From JBBQUN01 sp963698395 (GTDB taxonomy: Bacteria; Actinomycetota; Acidimicrobiia; Acidimicrobiales; SZUA-35): 64,000 nt of DNA. Of the stretch, positions 11,201-19,976 are shown in pieces (positions within the stretch are counted from its first letter, which is position 1; each line of letters begins with the position of its first letter). Under the pieces are notes generated by a model that had not been told where the DNA came from, did no database searches, and was given only the letters and a program-made list of their open reading frames with translations. Where the stretch lies: the NCBI GenBank assembly GCA_963698395.1, contig CAVOQQ010000004.1, forward strand, positions 248,001 through 312,000, written 5' to 3'. Position numbers and translations under genes: made by a program.

Positions 11201-11700
11201 CCGTCGAGCACGGGCACCGAGCAGGCGACCGCCAGCAGACGGGCGGCCGACTTGTCACCGAAGGACTCGAGCACGTCGATGCCGGGTCCGACGAAGACGA
11301 TGCCCGCGTCGGCGCAGGCCCGGGCGAAGGCCGCGTTCTCGCTCAAGAAGCCGTAGCCGGGGTGAATGGCGTCGACCCCCTCCGCCACGGCGATGTCGAT
11401 GATCGCCTCGATGTCGAGGTAGGCCGCGCCGCCTCGACCACCGAGGGCGACGGCCCGGTCGGCCTTTCGTCGGTGCAACGACTCGGCGTCGTCGCTGGAA
11501 TAGACCCCAACGGTGTCGATACCGAGTTCGCCCGCGGCGCGCATGATGCGGCAGGCGATCTCACCACGGTTGGCGATCAGGAGCGTCGAGAAAGTCACCG
11601 TCGGAGTCTGGTCGGCGACCATCGCCCGAGCAAGACGACCGACAGGAGCCCCCGGCGTCGCCACCTTCGGGTGGCGCCCGGCGCGAAAGAGGGTGGTCAC
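8218..11700 (-). CDS. fused biotin-dependent acyl-CoA carboxylase (biotin carboxylase + biotinyl + carboxyltransferase)
   Basis: 1160-residue single-chain carboxylase using ATP, bicarbonate and biotin to carboxylate an acyl-CoA (acetyl-, propionyl- or similar). Order: biotin carboxylase (LLIANRGEIACRI about 40-52; ATP-grasp GGGGGRGLRVV; EANPRLQVEHTVTEEVTG), a biotinyl domain with VMEAMKMEHV and biotin Lys at residue 589, then a carboxyltransferase with both halves (ENLADLVDHDTFVEYGAL; GMGGPAMIEGGGLGV; PIVFLCDTPGIMVGPEVEKAA). Fused forms of this size are known in actinobacteria. Start is uncertain: GTG 11700, ATG 11622 or GTG 11598 (VTFSTLLIANRG). Carboxyltransferase sequence does not reveal the substrate. 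Confidence 0.92.
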   Translation of the reverse strand: MTTLFRAGRHPKVATPGAPVGRLARAMVADQTPTVTFSTLLIANRGEIACRIMRAAGELGIDTVGVYSSDDAESLHRRKADRAVALGGRGGAAYLDIEAIIDIAVAEGVDAIHPGYGFLSENAAFARACADAGIVFVGPGIDVLESFGDKSAARLLAVACSVPVLDGTAPLADASEAEAFLDRLGDGASILLKAVGGGGGRGLRVVEDRASIPEALERCRSEAASAFGRADVFAEQLVRNARHIEVQVVADDHGNVTHLGERECTLQRQHQKLIEMAPAPGLDPAIRTALCSAAVTMAERVGYRSLGTFEFLVDADTGWWYFIEANPRLQVEHTVTEEVTGIDLVQTQLEVAAGATLESVGLGMPVATRGQAIEVRINTESMQPDGTSKPTGGTLSAFAIPSGLGVRTETYGYPGYTTSPAFDSLLAKVVVHHPGGLEAAFRRVDRALGEFTIEGIDTNLDFCRALVQRADVRTNDISTRLIDSIAPEVIDAAAALASERERGGAAHPLGGASAGGHAGRNMASTDPLAVLDLGRTPRADEAGVSAAASLAEGMRAVNAPLQGTIVSIGVEPGSEVTKGSPLLVMEAMKMEHVIEAEVSGVVGVITVAVGDAIFEGHPLLAIEERDVAAATASAVETVDLDHIRPDLAEVIERHEIGLDARRGDAVAKRHDRGGRTARENLADLVDHDTFVEYGALVLAAQRKRRSVQELIEKTPGDGLVGGLARINGDQFPGQEAQCAVASYDYMVLAGTQGNMNHAKKDRLFETAKRLRLPVVLFTEGGGGRPGDTDGTGVAGLDCLAFGLWAELSGLVPTIAINRGYCFAGNAALLGCSDVVIATRDSNIGMGGPAMIEGGGLGVFHPSEIGPSEVQSRNGVIDILVDDEAEAVAVAKRYLSYFQGPRSEWSCSDQRELRHVIPENRLRIYDVREVIETMFDTDSVLELRRDFGIGMITSLARIEGKPVGVIANNPTHLAGAIDPNGADKASRFMQLCDAHDLPIVFLCDTPGIMVGPEVEKAALVRHASRMFVTGASLTVPFTTIVLRKGYGLGAQAMAGGGFKFPVMTVGWPTSEFGGMGLEGAVKLGYRNELAAIEDPEERNAAYEERVARMYAVGKGVSMADHHEIDDVIDPADSRRIIAATLAAAGTPPKREGKKRPMIDTW

Positions 11701-11837
11701 TGGGGGAGGGAATCCCAGCGACCACCCGGTTGATCATTCTAGCGCACAACGATCACCACATTGCTCGCAGCCACCCGCTCTTCGCGACGGCGCCGGACAC
11801 GAAGCGGCGGGGGAAGCGATTCGGGGAAGCGGAGCGT

Positions 11838-12077
11838 TCAGCGAGGACGTCGGCGTTGACCTCGGCGTTGTCGTTGCGCCGTCCGGTAGAGCACGAGGTA
11901 GTAGGCACCGATCAGGGCGGACGCCGAGAAACGCAACAGCGACCCCGAGACGTCGCCGTCCATGATCGCCAGCGCCGTGAGCCAGCTGCCGTAGCCGACC
12001 GACGCCATCACGATCATCGCCGCCACGATGACCGACACGTCCCAGCGTGGCGCGCTCGACGGTTTCGCGCTGGGCAT
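11838..12077 (-). CDS. small two-helix membrane protein, unknown function
   Basis: A 79-residue protein from ATG 12077, or 93 residues from GTG 12119. It has two predicted membrane segments (VSVIVAAMIVMASVGYGSWL and LLRFSASALIGAYYLVLY) and a basic C-terminus (RTAQRQRRGQRRRPR). This resembles short actinobacterial membrane proteins of unknown function. I recognise no family. It lies upstream of the carboxylase on the same strand with a gap of about 137 bp and is divergent from the YciI gene. Confidence 0.55.
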   Translation of the reverse strand: MPSAKPSSAPRWDVSVIVAAMIVMASVGYGSWLTALAIMDGDVSGSLLRFSASALIGAYYLVLYRTAQRQRRGQRRRPR

Positions 12078-12271
12078 CGGGGGTACCCACACTCGCTCGT
12101 TCGAAGCTCGTTCGTGCACGTCTCTCCTCTGGCTGTGAATCGCCGGGCCACCGCCCAGCGATCGGCTCTGGCCCCAACGTAGGTGGCCGCTCGGGCCGCG
12201 AACAGTGGAAGGTTTCCCGCTGACCCAGAGACGAATCACCCCCTGCACCTTCGGTTCGCTACTGTTTGCTC

Positions 12272-12547
12272 ATGCGCTACGTCGTCTTCGCCTTGGACAA
12301 ACCCGACCGTCTCGAGCTTCGCAAGAGCACCCGAGAAGCCCACCTGGCCTACCTCTCCCAGTTCGAGACGCCCGTCGGCGGGCCGCTGCTCGACGACGAC
12401 GGCGAGATGTGTGGATCGATGGTGATCTACGAGGCCGCTTCGAAGGCCGAGGTCGAAGCCATCGCGGCCAACGACCCCTATGCGCTGGCCGGGCTGTTCG
12501 AATCGGTCGACATCCGCGAACTCAAGACCGTGATCTGGCCGTCATGA
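12272..12547 (+). CDS. YciI family protein
   Basis: 91-residue YCII-related protein from ATG 12272 (MRYVVFALDKPDRLELRKS). The family fold is a small ferredoxin-like dimer with a conserved His-Asp pair; here REAHLAYLSQF and GPLLDDDGEMCGSMVIYEA. The role is generally unknown, possibly detoxification or small-molecule lyase. Its TGA overlaps the ATG of the following metallo-hydrolase (ATGA at 12544), so the two are translationally coupled. Confidence 0.85.
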   Translation: MRYVVFALDKPDRLELRKSTREAHLAYLSQFETPVGGPLLDDDGEMCGSMVIYEAASKAEVEAIAANDPYALAGLFESVDIRELKTVIWPS

Positions 12548-13164
12548 TCGATCTCACCCAAACCCTGCATTGGAACGACACCGACGTCGAGGTGCACAAG
12601 GTCGTTGTCGGACCCTACGAGAACAACGTGTTCGTGGTGCGGTGCCGCCACACCGGCGATGCGGTCTTGCTCGATGCCGCCAACGAGCACGACATGCTGC
12701 TGGAACTGGCTCGTGAGCTCGGTGTCCGCACCGTTCTGGAGACCCACGGCCACTGGGATCACATCCAGGCCGTGCCCGCCATCCGTGACGCCGGCTTCGA
12801 GGTCGGGGTCACCGCCGCCGACGCCGCGATGCTTCCGAGCTATGACTACATCCTCGAGGACGACACGATCATCGAGGTCGGTCGAGCTCGACTGCACACG
12901 ATCATCACCCCGGGGCACACACCGGGTTCGATCTGCTTCAAGCTCGTCGACAAGCCACTGTTGTTCACCGGCGACACCCTCTTTCCCGGTGGACCGGGCA
13001 ACACCGAGGGCGACTCGACTCGATTCGGGCAGATCATCGAGTCGATCGACCAGCGGCTGTTCCCCTATGCCCCTGACACCATCATCCTTCCCGGCCATGG
13101 CGACAACTCCACGATCGGCGACGAACGACCACAGCTCCAGGAGTGGGTCGATCGCGGCTGGTGA
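12544..13164 (+). CDS. MBL-fold metallo-hydrolase (glyoxalase II-like)
   Basis: 206-residue metallo-beta-lactamase-fold hydrolase. Metal motif is THGHWDHIQAV (HxHxDH). Later ligands are in ITPGHTPGSICF, LFTGDTLFPGG and ILPGHGDNSTIGDE. The size and the PGHTPGS/GDTLF blocks match short glyoxalase II-like or persulfide-dioxygenase-like proteins. Coupled to YciI by ATGA overlap, which suggests a joint detoxification role, but the substrate is not evident. Confidence 0.88.
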   Translation: MIDLTQTLHWNDTDVEVHKVVVGPYENNVFVVRCRHTGDAVLLDAANEHDMLLELARELGVRTVLETHGHWDHIQAVPAIRDAGFEVGVTAADAAMLPSYDYILEDDTIIEVGRARLHTIITPGHTPGSICFKLVDKPLLFTGDTLFPGGPGNTEGDSTRFGQIIESIDQRLFPYAPDTIILPGHGDNSTIGDERPQLQEWVDRGW

Positions 13165-13252
13165 CGAGTCGGTCAGCGACGGCGTCCCGGCAACCGAGTG
13201 ACGTCGCACACTCGGTGTTGGAAAACTCTTTCACCAAGTGAATAATCGCCGC

Positions 13253-14554
13253 ATGGCCATTTCCCGGCAGGCGAGCCCCGCCGACCCCCAGAGCAACGAG
13301 CAGCAGGGAACCGCCGAACCGGGACCGGTGCGCCAGGGAACCGCACGTGACGTGTTGGCCATCGCCGCCTTCCGTCGCATCTTCCTGGCGTCGGTGGCCT
13401 CGAGCACCGGCCGCTGGATGCAGAACGTGGCGCTCGGCATCTTCGCGTACAACCTCGAGGGATCCAAGAGCTTCACCACCCTCGTCGTCGGCGTCCAACT
13501 CTTCCCACTGCTCGCACTGTCGTTGCCCAGCGGCTCCCTCGCCGACACCGTCGACCGGCGCAAACTCCTCATCGTCACCCAGGCCTGGCAGGCGCTGTTC
13601 GGCGTCATCCTCGCCTGGCAGGTCTGGGACGGCGAGATCGCCGAATCGATGTTGCTCGGCATCGTCCTGGCGATCGGCATCGGCCAGGCGTTGTATGCGC
13701 CGACCTTCACCGCCGTGATTCCGACCCTCGTCGGCCGCGAGAACCTGTCGCCCGCGATCGCCCTCAATTCGATGATGATCAACGGCACCCGGATCCTGGG
13801 GCCGATTCTCGGCTCGGCGTCGCTCGGTCTCATCAAGATCTCGGGCATCTTCCTGGTCAACTCGGCGACCTACCTGATCATCATCTTCGTCCTCGCGATC
13901 ACCCCGATTCCGTCGGTGACTCGCACCCACTCCCTCTCGGCCCGTGACCGACTCTTCGGCGGTCTCCGTGTGGCTCGCCGCTCCGAGCAGGTCCGACGCC
14001 CGCTCATCATCATGGTCACGTTCTCGCTGTTCTGCCTCCCCTTCATCGGTCTGCTCCCGGCCATCGCCGAGGAGAGCTGGAAGGTCGAATCCGAGAGCAC
14101 GACCTACGGGGTCATCTACGCCGTGTTCGGCCTCGGGGCGCTCGGCGGTGCCGGAGCCGTCGCCACCGTGCTCGGCCGACTCGACCGGGGTTTGGTCGTG
14201 CGAAGCACGCTGGCTCTCTTCGCGGTCTCGCTCGCAGCGATGTCGTTCGTCGAGTCTGCGGAGCTGGCCTTTCCGACGATGTTCTTCGTCGGCCTCTTCT
14301 ATTTCACGATGCCGACCGTTCTGAGCACCTTCCTCCAAGAACACCTCAGCGACGAGGTCCGAGGGCGGGTCATGGCGCTCTGGATCGTGTCCTTCGGTGG
14401 CATCATCTCGATCACGAACCTCTTCTCGGGCACGATCGCCGACGCCACATCGCTGCACGCCGTGCTGCTCTTCGGCGCCGCCGTCGCCATGGGCCTGGCA
14501 ATCTTCGTTCGTCTGCGTCCCGGGCCCATCGCCGGCGAACAGCTCCTACGCTGA
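13253..14554 (+). CDS. MFS transporter (MFS_3/EntS-like)
   Basis: About 433 residues with twelve hydrophobic helices. The signature loop is SLPSGSLADTVDRRKLLIVTQ, and helix 5 has the typical ARILGP-like block NGTRILGPILG. This is the EntS/MFS_3 group of exporters that export siderophores or drugs. GTG at 13238 is an alternative start five codons earlier. A long charged N-terminal stretch (SPADPQSNEQQG) precedes the first helix. It ends 79 bp before sufC. An iron link with the suf genes is possible but not shown. Confidence 0.85.
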   Translation: MAISRQASPADPQSNEQQGTAEPGPVRQGTARDVLAIAAFRRIFLASVASSTGRWMQNVALGIFAYNLEGSKSFTTLVVGVQLFPLLALSLPSGSLADTVDRRKLLIVTQAWQALFGVILAWQVWDGEIAESMLLGIVLAIGIGQALYAPTFTAVIPTLVGRENLSPAIALNSMMINGTRILGPILGSASLGLIKISGIFLVNSATYLIIIFVLAITPIPSVTRTHSLSARDRLFGGLRVARRSEQVRRPLIIMVTFSLFCLPFIGLLPAIAEESWKVESESTTYGVIYAVFGLGALGGAGAVATVLGRLDRGLVVRSTLALFAVSLAAMSFVESAELAFPTMFFVGLFYFTMPTVLSTFLQEHLSDEVRGRVMALWIVSFGGIISITNLFSGTIADATSLHAVLLFGAAVAMGLAIFVRLRPGPIAGEQLLR

Positions 14555-14595
14555 GGCCGAGCAGCAGAAATATCTCGAAAACTCGGCCGCCGGAC

Positions 14596-14616
14596 ATTTC
14601 TCCTACGCGGATAGTG
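14596..14616 (+). promoter_or_regulatory. candidate suf operator, copy 1 (upstream of sufC)
   Basis: A 21-bp element beginning ATTTCTCCTACGC and ending GATAGTG ends 17 bp before the sufC ATG. Similar elements occur upstream of sufB (21552-21572, + strand orientation; first 13 bp identical) and of the SufD-fragment/Rieske unit (18576-18596, - strand). A possible -10 box TAGACT follows at about 14622. The recurrence before three suf units suggests a binding site for an Fe-S-sensing regulator; the regulator itself is not in the window. Confidence 0.5.
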
Positions 14617-14633
14617 CAATTAGACTCGGCCCC

Positions 14634-15391
<758 letters not shown>

Positions 15392-15395
<4 letters not shown>

Positions 15396-16656
15396 GCAAG
15401 AACTCGACCTCCGGAGCCTCGTCCGACCACTTCGATGTCGGCGCCATCCGCGCCGATTTCCCGATTCTCCAACAGATGCAGAACGGTAGGCGACTCGTGT
15501 TCCTCGACTCGGGCGCGTCATCGCAGCGCCCCCGTCAGGTCATCGACGCCATGTCCGAGCTGTACGAGACCAGCTATGCCAACGTGCATCGTGGGGTCTA
15601 CCAACTGGCCGAGCGATCCACGAGCGCGTACGAACACGCCCGGACGGCCGTGGCTCGGTTCATCGGCGGTCGAACCGACGAGGTCGATCTTCACCAAGAA
15701 TGCCACCGAGGCCATCAACCTCGTTGCCCGATCCTGGGGCGGCGCCAACCTCGGACCGGGCGATGCGGTCGTGCTCACCCTGCTCGAGCATCATGCCAAC
15801 ATCGTTCCGTGGCAGATGCTCGCCGAGGAGAAGGGCTTCGAGATCCGCTGGATCGGCCTCACCGACGACGGTCAACTCGATCTCTCGAATCTCGACCTCC
15901 TGCTCGACGGCGCCAAACTGCTGGCCTTCACCGCCATGTCGAACGTGCTCGGCACACTCACGCCGGTTCGACAGCTCGCCGATGCCGCGCACGCCGCCGG
16001 CGCGCTCGTCCTCGTCGATGCCTGCCAGTCGGTCCCCCACCAGCCAACCGACGTCATCGCCATGGGCGCCGACTTCATGGCGTTCAGCGGCCACAAGATG
16101 CTCGGACCGAGCGGCATCGGTGTGCTGTGGGCTCGTGCCGAGCTCCTCGACGCCATGCCGCCCTTCCTCGGCGGCGGCGGCATGATCCTCAACGTCACCA
16201 CCGAGGGCTTCACCGCCGACTTCCGGCCCGGCGAAGTTCGAAGCCGGCACCCCGCCGATCGCCGAGGCCGTCGGTCTCGGTGCGGCGGTCGCCTACCTCG
16301 AGAACATCGGCATGGTCGCCATTCGCCGTCACGAGGTCGAGCTCACCGGCTACGCCTTGCGCACCCTTCGCGAGCGACTCGGCGATGACCTCACGATTCC
16401 CGGTCCGGCCGAACCTGCCGCACGTGGCGGCGTGCTGAGCCTGGAGTTGGCCGGTGTGCACGCCCACGACGTCAGCCAGGTGCTCGACGAAGCGGCCGTG
16501 TGCGTCCGGCCCGGCCATCACTGCGCCAAGCCACTCATGAAGCATCTGGGTGTCTCGGCAACCGCCCGAGCAAGCCTCTATCTCTACAACGACACCGACG
16601 ACATCGACGCCCTCGCCGATGCCCTGGTTGCTGCCCGCGACTTCTTCGCCCTCTGA
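15392..16656 (+). CDS. sufS: cysteine desulfurase SufS, two apparent +1 frameshifts
   Basis: Group II PLP-dependent cysteine desulfurase that supplies sulfur to SufU. The gene is readable end to end only across three frames. Codons 1-98 run from MSKNSTSGASSDHFDVG to FIGGRTDEV. Near 15686 the frame shifts to FTKNATEAINLVARSWGGAN and the PLP-lysine region FSGHKMLGPSGIG. Near 16230 it shifts again to KFEAGTPPIAEAVGLGAAVA and the active-site Cys loop VRPGHHCAKPLM. Each join needs one base removed. Total about 420 residues, normal for SufS. In an operon with sufC (ATGA overlap) and sufU (23 bp on). Probably functional in the organism if the shifts are sequence errors. Confidence 0.9.
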
Positions 16657-16679
16657 TCAACCCGTTCCAGGAGACAACC

Positions 16680-17171
16680 ATGGCCGGACTCGAAGACCTG
16701 TACCGAGAGATCATCCTCGACCACTATCGCTCACCCCGTAACAAGGGTGAGCTCGAAAGCCCACCGGCTCACCGAGCGGAGGGATTCAACCCGCTGTGCG
16801 GCGACGAGATCGTGCTCTTCGTCGACGTCGACAGCGGCGTGATCATCGACATCAAGATCGGCGGTCAAGGCTGCTCGATCTCGCAATCGGCCGCTTCGAT
16901 GATGTCGGCCTCGGTGAAAGGCAAGACCGTCGCCGAGGCTCGCGAGCTGGTTCGTGCGTTCAAGGCCATGATGTCGATCCACGAGACCGAGATCGGTGGC
17001 GATGGCACCGAGGCCGAGGCCGACGACGTCGCCCCTCCCGAAGAGCTCGACCTCGGCGACCTCGAGGCCCTGCGGGGTGTGGTCAAGTTCCCGGCCAGGA
17101 TCAAATGCGCCACGCTCTCGTTCAACACCCTCAGCCAGGCCCTCGACGACGTCGAGGCCGAGGCCAGCTGA
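16680..17171 (+). CDS. sufU: Fe-S assembly sulfur-transfer protein SufU
   Basis: 163-residue zinc-dependent sulfurtransferase that accepts persulfide sulfur from SufS. The three conserved cysteines are in FNPLCGDEI, GGQGCSISQSAAS and RIKCATLSF, and the zinc-ligand Asp follows the first Cys. The insertion between helices (EIGGDGTEAEADDVAPPEE) is typical of SufU and absent from IscU. ATG at 16680 is preceded by CCAGGAGAC, a good ribosome site. Last gene of sufCSU. Confidence 0.94.
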   Translation: MAGLEDLYREIILDHYRSPRNKGELESPPAHRAEGFNPLCGDEIVLFVDVDSGVIIDIKIGGQGCSISQSAASMMSASVKGKTVAEARELVRAFKAMMSIHETEIGGDGTEAEADDVAPPEELDLGDLEALRGVVKFPARIKCATLSFNTLSQALDDVEAEAS

Positions 17172-17252
17172 TCGACACGGTCGACGGCGAACAGAACGCC
17201 ACCGCCCACCCCCATCGGTGCGTTTTCGGCTCGCCCTCGGCATGATCGTTCG

Positions 17253-17972
17253 ATGGCAGACGACACCCGACCGTCCGAACCAGCGCGCCGCCCCTCGCCC
17301 ATCGATCGGGCGTTCCTGTCCACCAGTGAGACGGTCGGCAACCTGATCCTCGTTCGCCATGGGCAACAGCAGTGGCCCGATCCGAAGCACTCGGTGTCGG
17401 GTGACTGGGTCGATCCCCCACTTTCGGAACTCGGACTCGCCCAGGCAGCGTGCGTTGCCGACCATCTCGCCAACGAACCCATCACGGCGGTCTACAGCTC
17501 CGCACTGCTCCGGGCGAACGACACCGGCAAGGCAATCGCCAGTCGCCACGGGCTCGACGTCGAGGTCATCCCCGAACTGGAGGAGATCCACATCTTCCGC
17601 GATCTCCCCCAAGACAAGCAGGCCATCGAGACACTCGGCGAGAAGGCCATGGCCGGGATCGGCGAGCGCTTCGTCCAAACCCAGAAGTGGGACGCCTACC
17701 CCGCAACCGAGTCCTCCAACGACTTTCGCCGTCGTGTCAGTCTCGCCGTCGAGTCGGCGGTGGTCAGCCATCCGGGCGAGACCATCGTCGTCGCCTGCCA
17801 CGGTGGCGTCATCAACGCCTATCTGGCCGATGTCCTCGGACTCGGAATCGACATGTTCTATCGTCCGGTCCACGCTTCCGCCCATCGGGTTCGCTGCGCC
17901 AACGGTCGTCGCATCATCGACGTGCTCAACGAGCAGCACTATCTGGCCACCGCCGGCCTCGTGAGCCACTGA
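17253..17972 (+). CDS. histidine phosphatase family protein
   Basis: 239-residue phosphoglycerate-mutase-like phosphatase. The phospho-histidine motif is LILVRHGQQQW (RHG), the second Arg is in AVYSSALLRANDTG, and the acid/His motif is VVACHGGVINAYL. A hydrophilic N-terminal extension of about 30 residues precedes the domain. It follows sufU on the same strand with an 81-bp gap. Substrates in this family vary (phosphosugars, nucleotides, phosphoproteins), and none can be assigned. Confidence 0.87.
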   Translation: MADDTRPSEPARRPSPIDRAFLSTSETVGNLILVRHGQQQWPDPKHSVSGDWVDPPLSELGLAQAACVADHLANEPITAVYSSALLRANDTGKAIASRHGLDVEVIPELEEIHIFRDLPQDKQAIETLGEKAMAGIGERFVQTQKWDAYPATESSNDFRRRVSLAVESAVVSHPGETIVVACHGGVINAYLADVLGLGIDMFYRPVHASAHRVRCANGRRIIDVLNEQHYLATAGLVSH

Positions 17973-18057
17973 ACCAATCCCGTCCTCCCGGATCTGCCGG
18001 TCGAGGAGGAGTCGACCGTGGAAGAGCGCATGGGTCAGGGTGCGAACGAGACGGTGG

Positions 18058-18378
18058 TCAGGTGATCACGACCATCACGTCGCCGTCGACCACCGAGACG
18101 TCGTAGGTCGGCACCGGTTTCGTCGCGGGCAGGCTCTCGGGCGCACCCGTGTCGAGGTTGAACACCGCGCCGTGACGCCAACACTCGATCGTTCGGTTCT
18201 CGGCGTCGACCTCGCCTTCGGCCAGGGAGATGTCGGCGTGGGAACACCGATCGCCGATCACGAAGACCTCGTCGCCCAGACGGATCACCGCAAGCCGGCG
18301 ACCCTCGACGTCGAAACGGCGTGCCGCGTCGGGGGCGATGTCATCGAGCGCGCAGAGCCGGATGGTCTTGGCACTCAT
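18058..18378 (-). CDS. Rieske [2Fe-2S] ferredoxin-like protein
   Basis: 106-residue Rieske protein (NirD/oxygenase-ferredoxin type). The cluster ligands are C45-x-H47 in DRCSHADISL and C66-x2-H69 in ECWRHGAVFNL. Such proteins sit inside actinobacterial suf operons after sufD, probably as an electron carrier. Its ATG overlaps the stop of the upstream SufD-like fragment (ATGA), so the pair is translationally coupled. It converges on the histidine phosphatase gene. Confidence 0.9.
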   Translation of the reverse strand: MSAKTIRLCALDDIAPDAARRFDVEGRRLAVIRLGDEVFVIGDRCSHADISLAEGEVDAENRTIECWRHGAVFNLDTGAPESLPATKPVPTYDVSVVDGDVMVVIT

Positions 18379-18578
18379 GAGCGACCTGCCAACTCGGGCG
18401 CCACCTCGCCACGCACTTCGTGTGTGCTGGCGATGAGACGACGCACCTCGGCCTGGACCACCTCGGAGCGGAAGCGAGGCACGACCTCCTCGAAGTAGCC
18501 ACCGACCACCAGCCGGTCGGCCGCGCCCGAGGTCGGGCCCGGGGCGGGGGCGAAGTGCTCGGTCACGAGAGCTGACAC
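18375..18578 (-). pseudogene. sufD: SufD C-terminal remnant (about 67 codons)
   Basis: A short open frame from GTG 18578 (alternative GTG 18566) whose sequence DRLVVGGYFEEVVPRF resembles the end of SufD. From memory, the mycobacterial protein has a comparable ARRMVVRGFF block followed by a helix. The large beta-helix body of SufD is absent upstream. Instead a candidate suf operator lies directly at the start. Coupling to the Rieske gene by ATGA overlap matches the usual sufD-Rieske order, which supports the assignment. It could instead be a small protein in its own right. Confidence 0.42.
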
Positions 18579-18596
18579 TATCGGCCTGGGAGAAAT
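18576..18596 (-). promoter_or_regulatory. candidate suf operator, copy 2 (upstream of SufD fragment/Rieske)
   Basis: On the minus strand this reads ATTTCTCCCAGGC and continues to GATAGTG. It differs from copy 1 at three positions in 21. The terminal GTG coincides with the possible start codon of the SufD fragment, so a regulator bound here would block transcription start or translation start. Position upstream of a suf-type unit is what makes it notable. Confidence 0.45.
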
Positions 18597-18657
18597 CGAT
18601 GCGGCCCGAGTCCGGCAGGTTTGCGCCACGTCCACCGTGGGAGCAGACCGCCCATCC

Positions 18658-19029
18658 TCAGCGGCGTCGACCGCTGCCGAAGGGCCAGATCTTGGACCAG
18701 AACGGCCGGTTCTCCTCGGCTCGGCGCCGGGCGTCTTCGGCTTCGACCTCGGCCTTGATGGACGGGCCAGCGGCGTTGATGATGTCTTCGGCCATGTCGA
18801 GCAAGTCCCCGATCGAGGGATCCTCACCCACGCTGGCCGGCGCGTCGGGCGTGGCGGGAGCAATGAGCGAACCGTGACGCCAGTTCACGTCGGCGAGCCT
18901 CGGCTCGAATCCCGAGCAGTGCTCCGGACAGGACCACGGCGCCTCTGGCGCCAGGTCGATCGCGCATTTGCGCACCGTGTCGCCGCTGGGATAGGTCCGG
19001 CTCTGGAAGTGCTTGCAGTTCTGACGCAT
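18658..19029 (-). CDS. conserved small protein with four cysteines, unknown function
   Basis: 123 residues from ATG 19029 (MRQNCKHFQSRTYPSGDTVR). Four cysteines at about 5, 22, 34 and 38 (CKHF, RKCAIDL, WSCPEHC) could bind zinc or an Fe-S cluster. An acidic helix (DLLDMAEDIINAAGPSIKAE) and a basic tail (PFWSKIWPFGSGRRR) follow. I recall similar short proteins in actinobacteria without an assigned function. It is divergent from deoD (70 bp apart) and lies just upstream of the SufD-fragment unit. Confidence 0.7.
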   Translation of the reverse strand: MRQNCKHFQSRTYPSGDTVRKCAIDLAPEAPWSCPEHCSGFEPRLADVNWRHGSLIAPATPDAPASVGEDPSIGDLLDMAEDIINAAGPSIKAEVEAEDARRRAEENRPFWSKIWPFGSGRRR

Positions 19030-19099
19030 GGCCACAGAACCCAGTTTGCCATCTCCAGAGGCGATGGCCACGCCAGGGGGGCCGTCTACGATAGGCGCC

Positions 19100-19801
19100 A
19101 TGTCGACACCCCACATCAGTGCAGATCCCGGAGACTACGCCCCCACGGTGCTGATGCCGGGCGACCCCCTCCGTGCGAAATACATCGCCGAGCACTTCCT
19201 CGAGGAACCACGGCTCGTCACCGAGGTTCGCAACATGCTGGGCTACACCGGCACCTATCAGGGCAAGCCCGTCTCGGTGCAAGGCTCGGGCATGGGCGTT
19301 CCGTCCCTGCAGATCTATGCCACCGAACTCATTCGCGAATTCGGCGTCGAATCGATCATTCGGGTCGGGTCCTGTGGCGCACTGGCCGACTCGCTGCAGC
19401 TGGGAGACGTCGTGATGGGCATCGGTGCCGGCACGGACTCCACCGTCAACCGCACCCGTCTCGAGGGCCGAGACTTCGCCGCTGTCGCCGACTATTCGCT
19501 CCTCTCGGCGGCCGTCGCGAGCGCCGAGCGCCTGGGTCTCTCCACGGTCGTCGGCACGATCTTCACCTCCGACTTCTTCTACGATCCCGGCGACGGCACC
19601 TTCGACCTGCTCGAGCGCTACGGCTTTCTCGCCGTCGAGATGGAAGCAGCCGGGCTCTACGGCGTCGCCGCCGAACATGGCATCAAGGCCCTGGCGATCT
19701 GCACGGTCAGCGACCACATCAAACGGGGCGAAGCCATGTCGAGCGATGAGCGCCAGCACTCCTTCGACGACATGATCCGCTGCACCCTCGAGTCGCTCTG
19801 A
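19100..19801 (+). CDS. deoD: purine-nucleoside phosphorylase DeoD-type
   Basis: 233-residue hexameric purine nucleoside phosphorylase that splits purine (deoxy)ribonucleosides with phosphate in purine salvage. Family blocks: TPHISADPGDYAPTVLMPGD, GYTGTYQGKPVSVQGSGMG, IIRVGSCGALAD, EMEAAGLYGVAAEHG, TVSDHI. The phosphate-binding Arg residues (GDPLR and IIRVGSCG) and the catalytic Asp (TVSD) are present. Full length. Start ATG 19100. Confidence 0.95.
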   Translation: MSTPHISADPGDYAPTVLMPGDPLRAKYIAEHFLEEPRLVTEVRNMLGYTGTYQGKPVSVQGSGMGVPSLQIYATELIREFGVESIIRVGSCGALADSLQLGDVVMGIGAGTDSTVNRTRLEGRDFAAVADYSLLSAAVASAERLGLSTVVGTIFTSDFFYDPGDGTFDLLERYGFLAVEMEAAGLYGVAAEHGIKALAICTVSDHIKRGEAMSSDERQHSFDDMIRCTLESL

Positions 19802-19805
19802 CCTT

Positions 19806-19824
19806 GGACCTGCTTCGCAGGTCC
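19806..19824 (+). terminator. hairpin after deoD
   Basis: GGACCTG-CTTCG-CAGGTCC forms a perfect 7-bp stem with a stable CUUCG-type loop, five bases after the deoD stop. There is no T-tract, so it is a possible intrinsic terminator or 3'-end stabiliser. The following 150 bases up to 19976 hold nothing else I can recognise. Confidence 0.4.
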
Positions 19825-19976
19825 CGGCTTCGCCGACCCGACCCGACCCAAACCCACACCGCCTGCCTCCTCCGTCGGCACGCCAAACACCGATTTCGGA
19901 TTTCTCGCGACCTTCTGTCTCCCCGGCACGTCATCTCCCCTGAACGTTCCGAAACAGCGAGTAGATGGAGGCCTTC

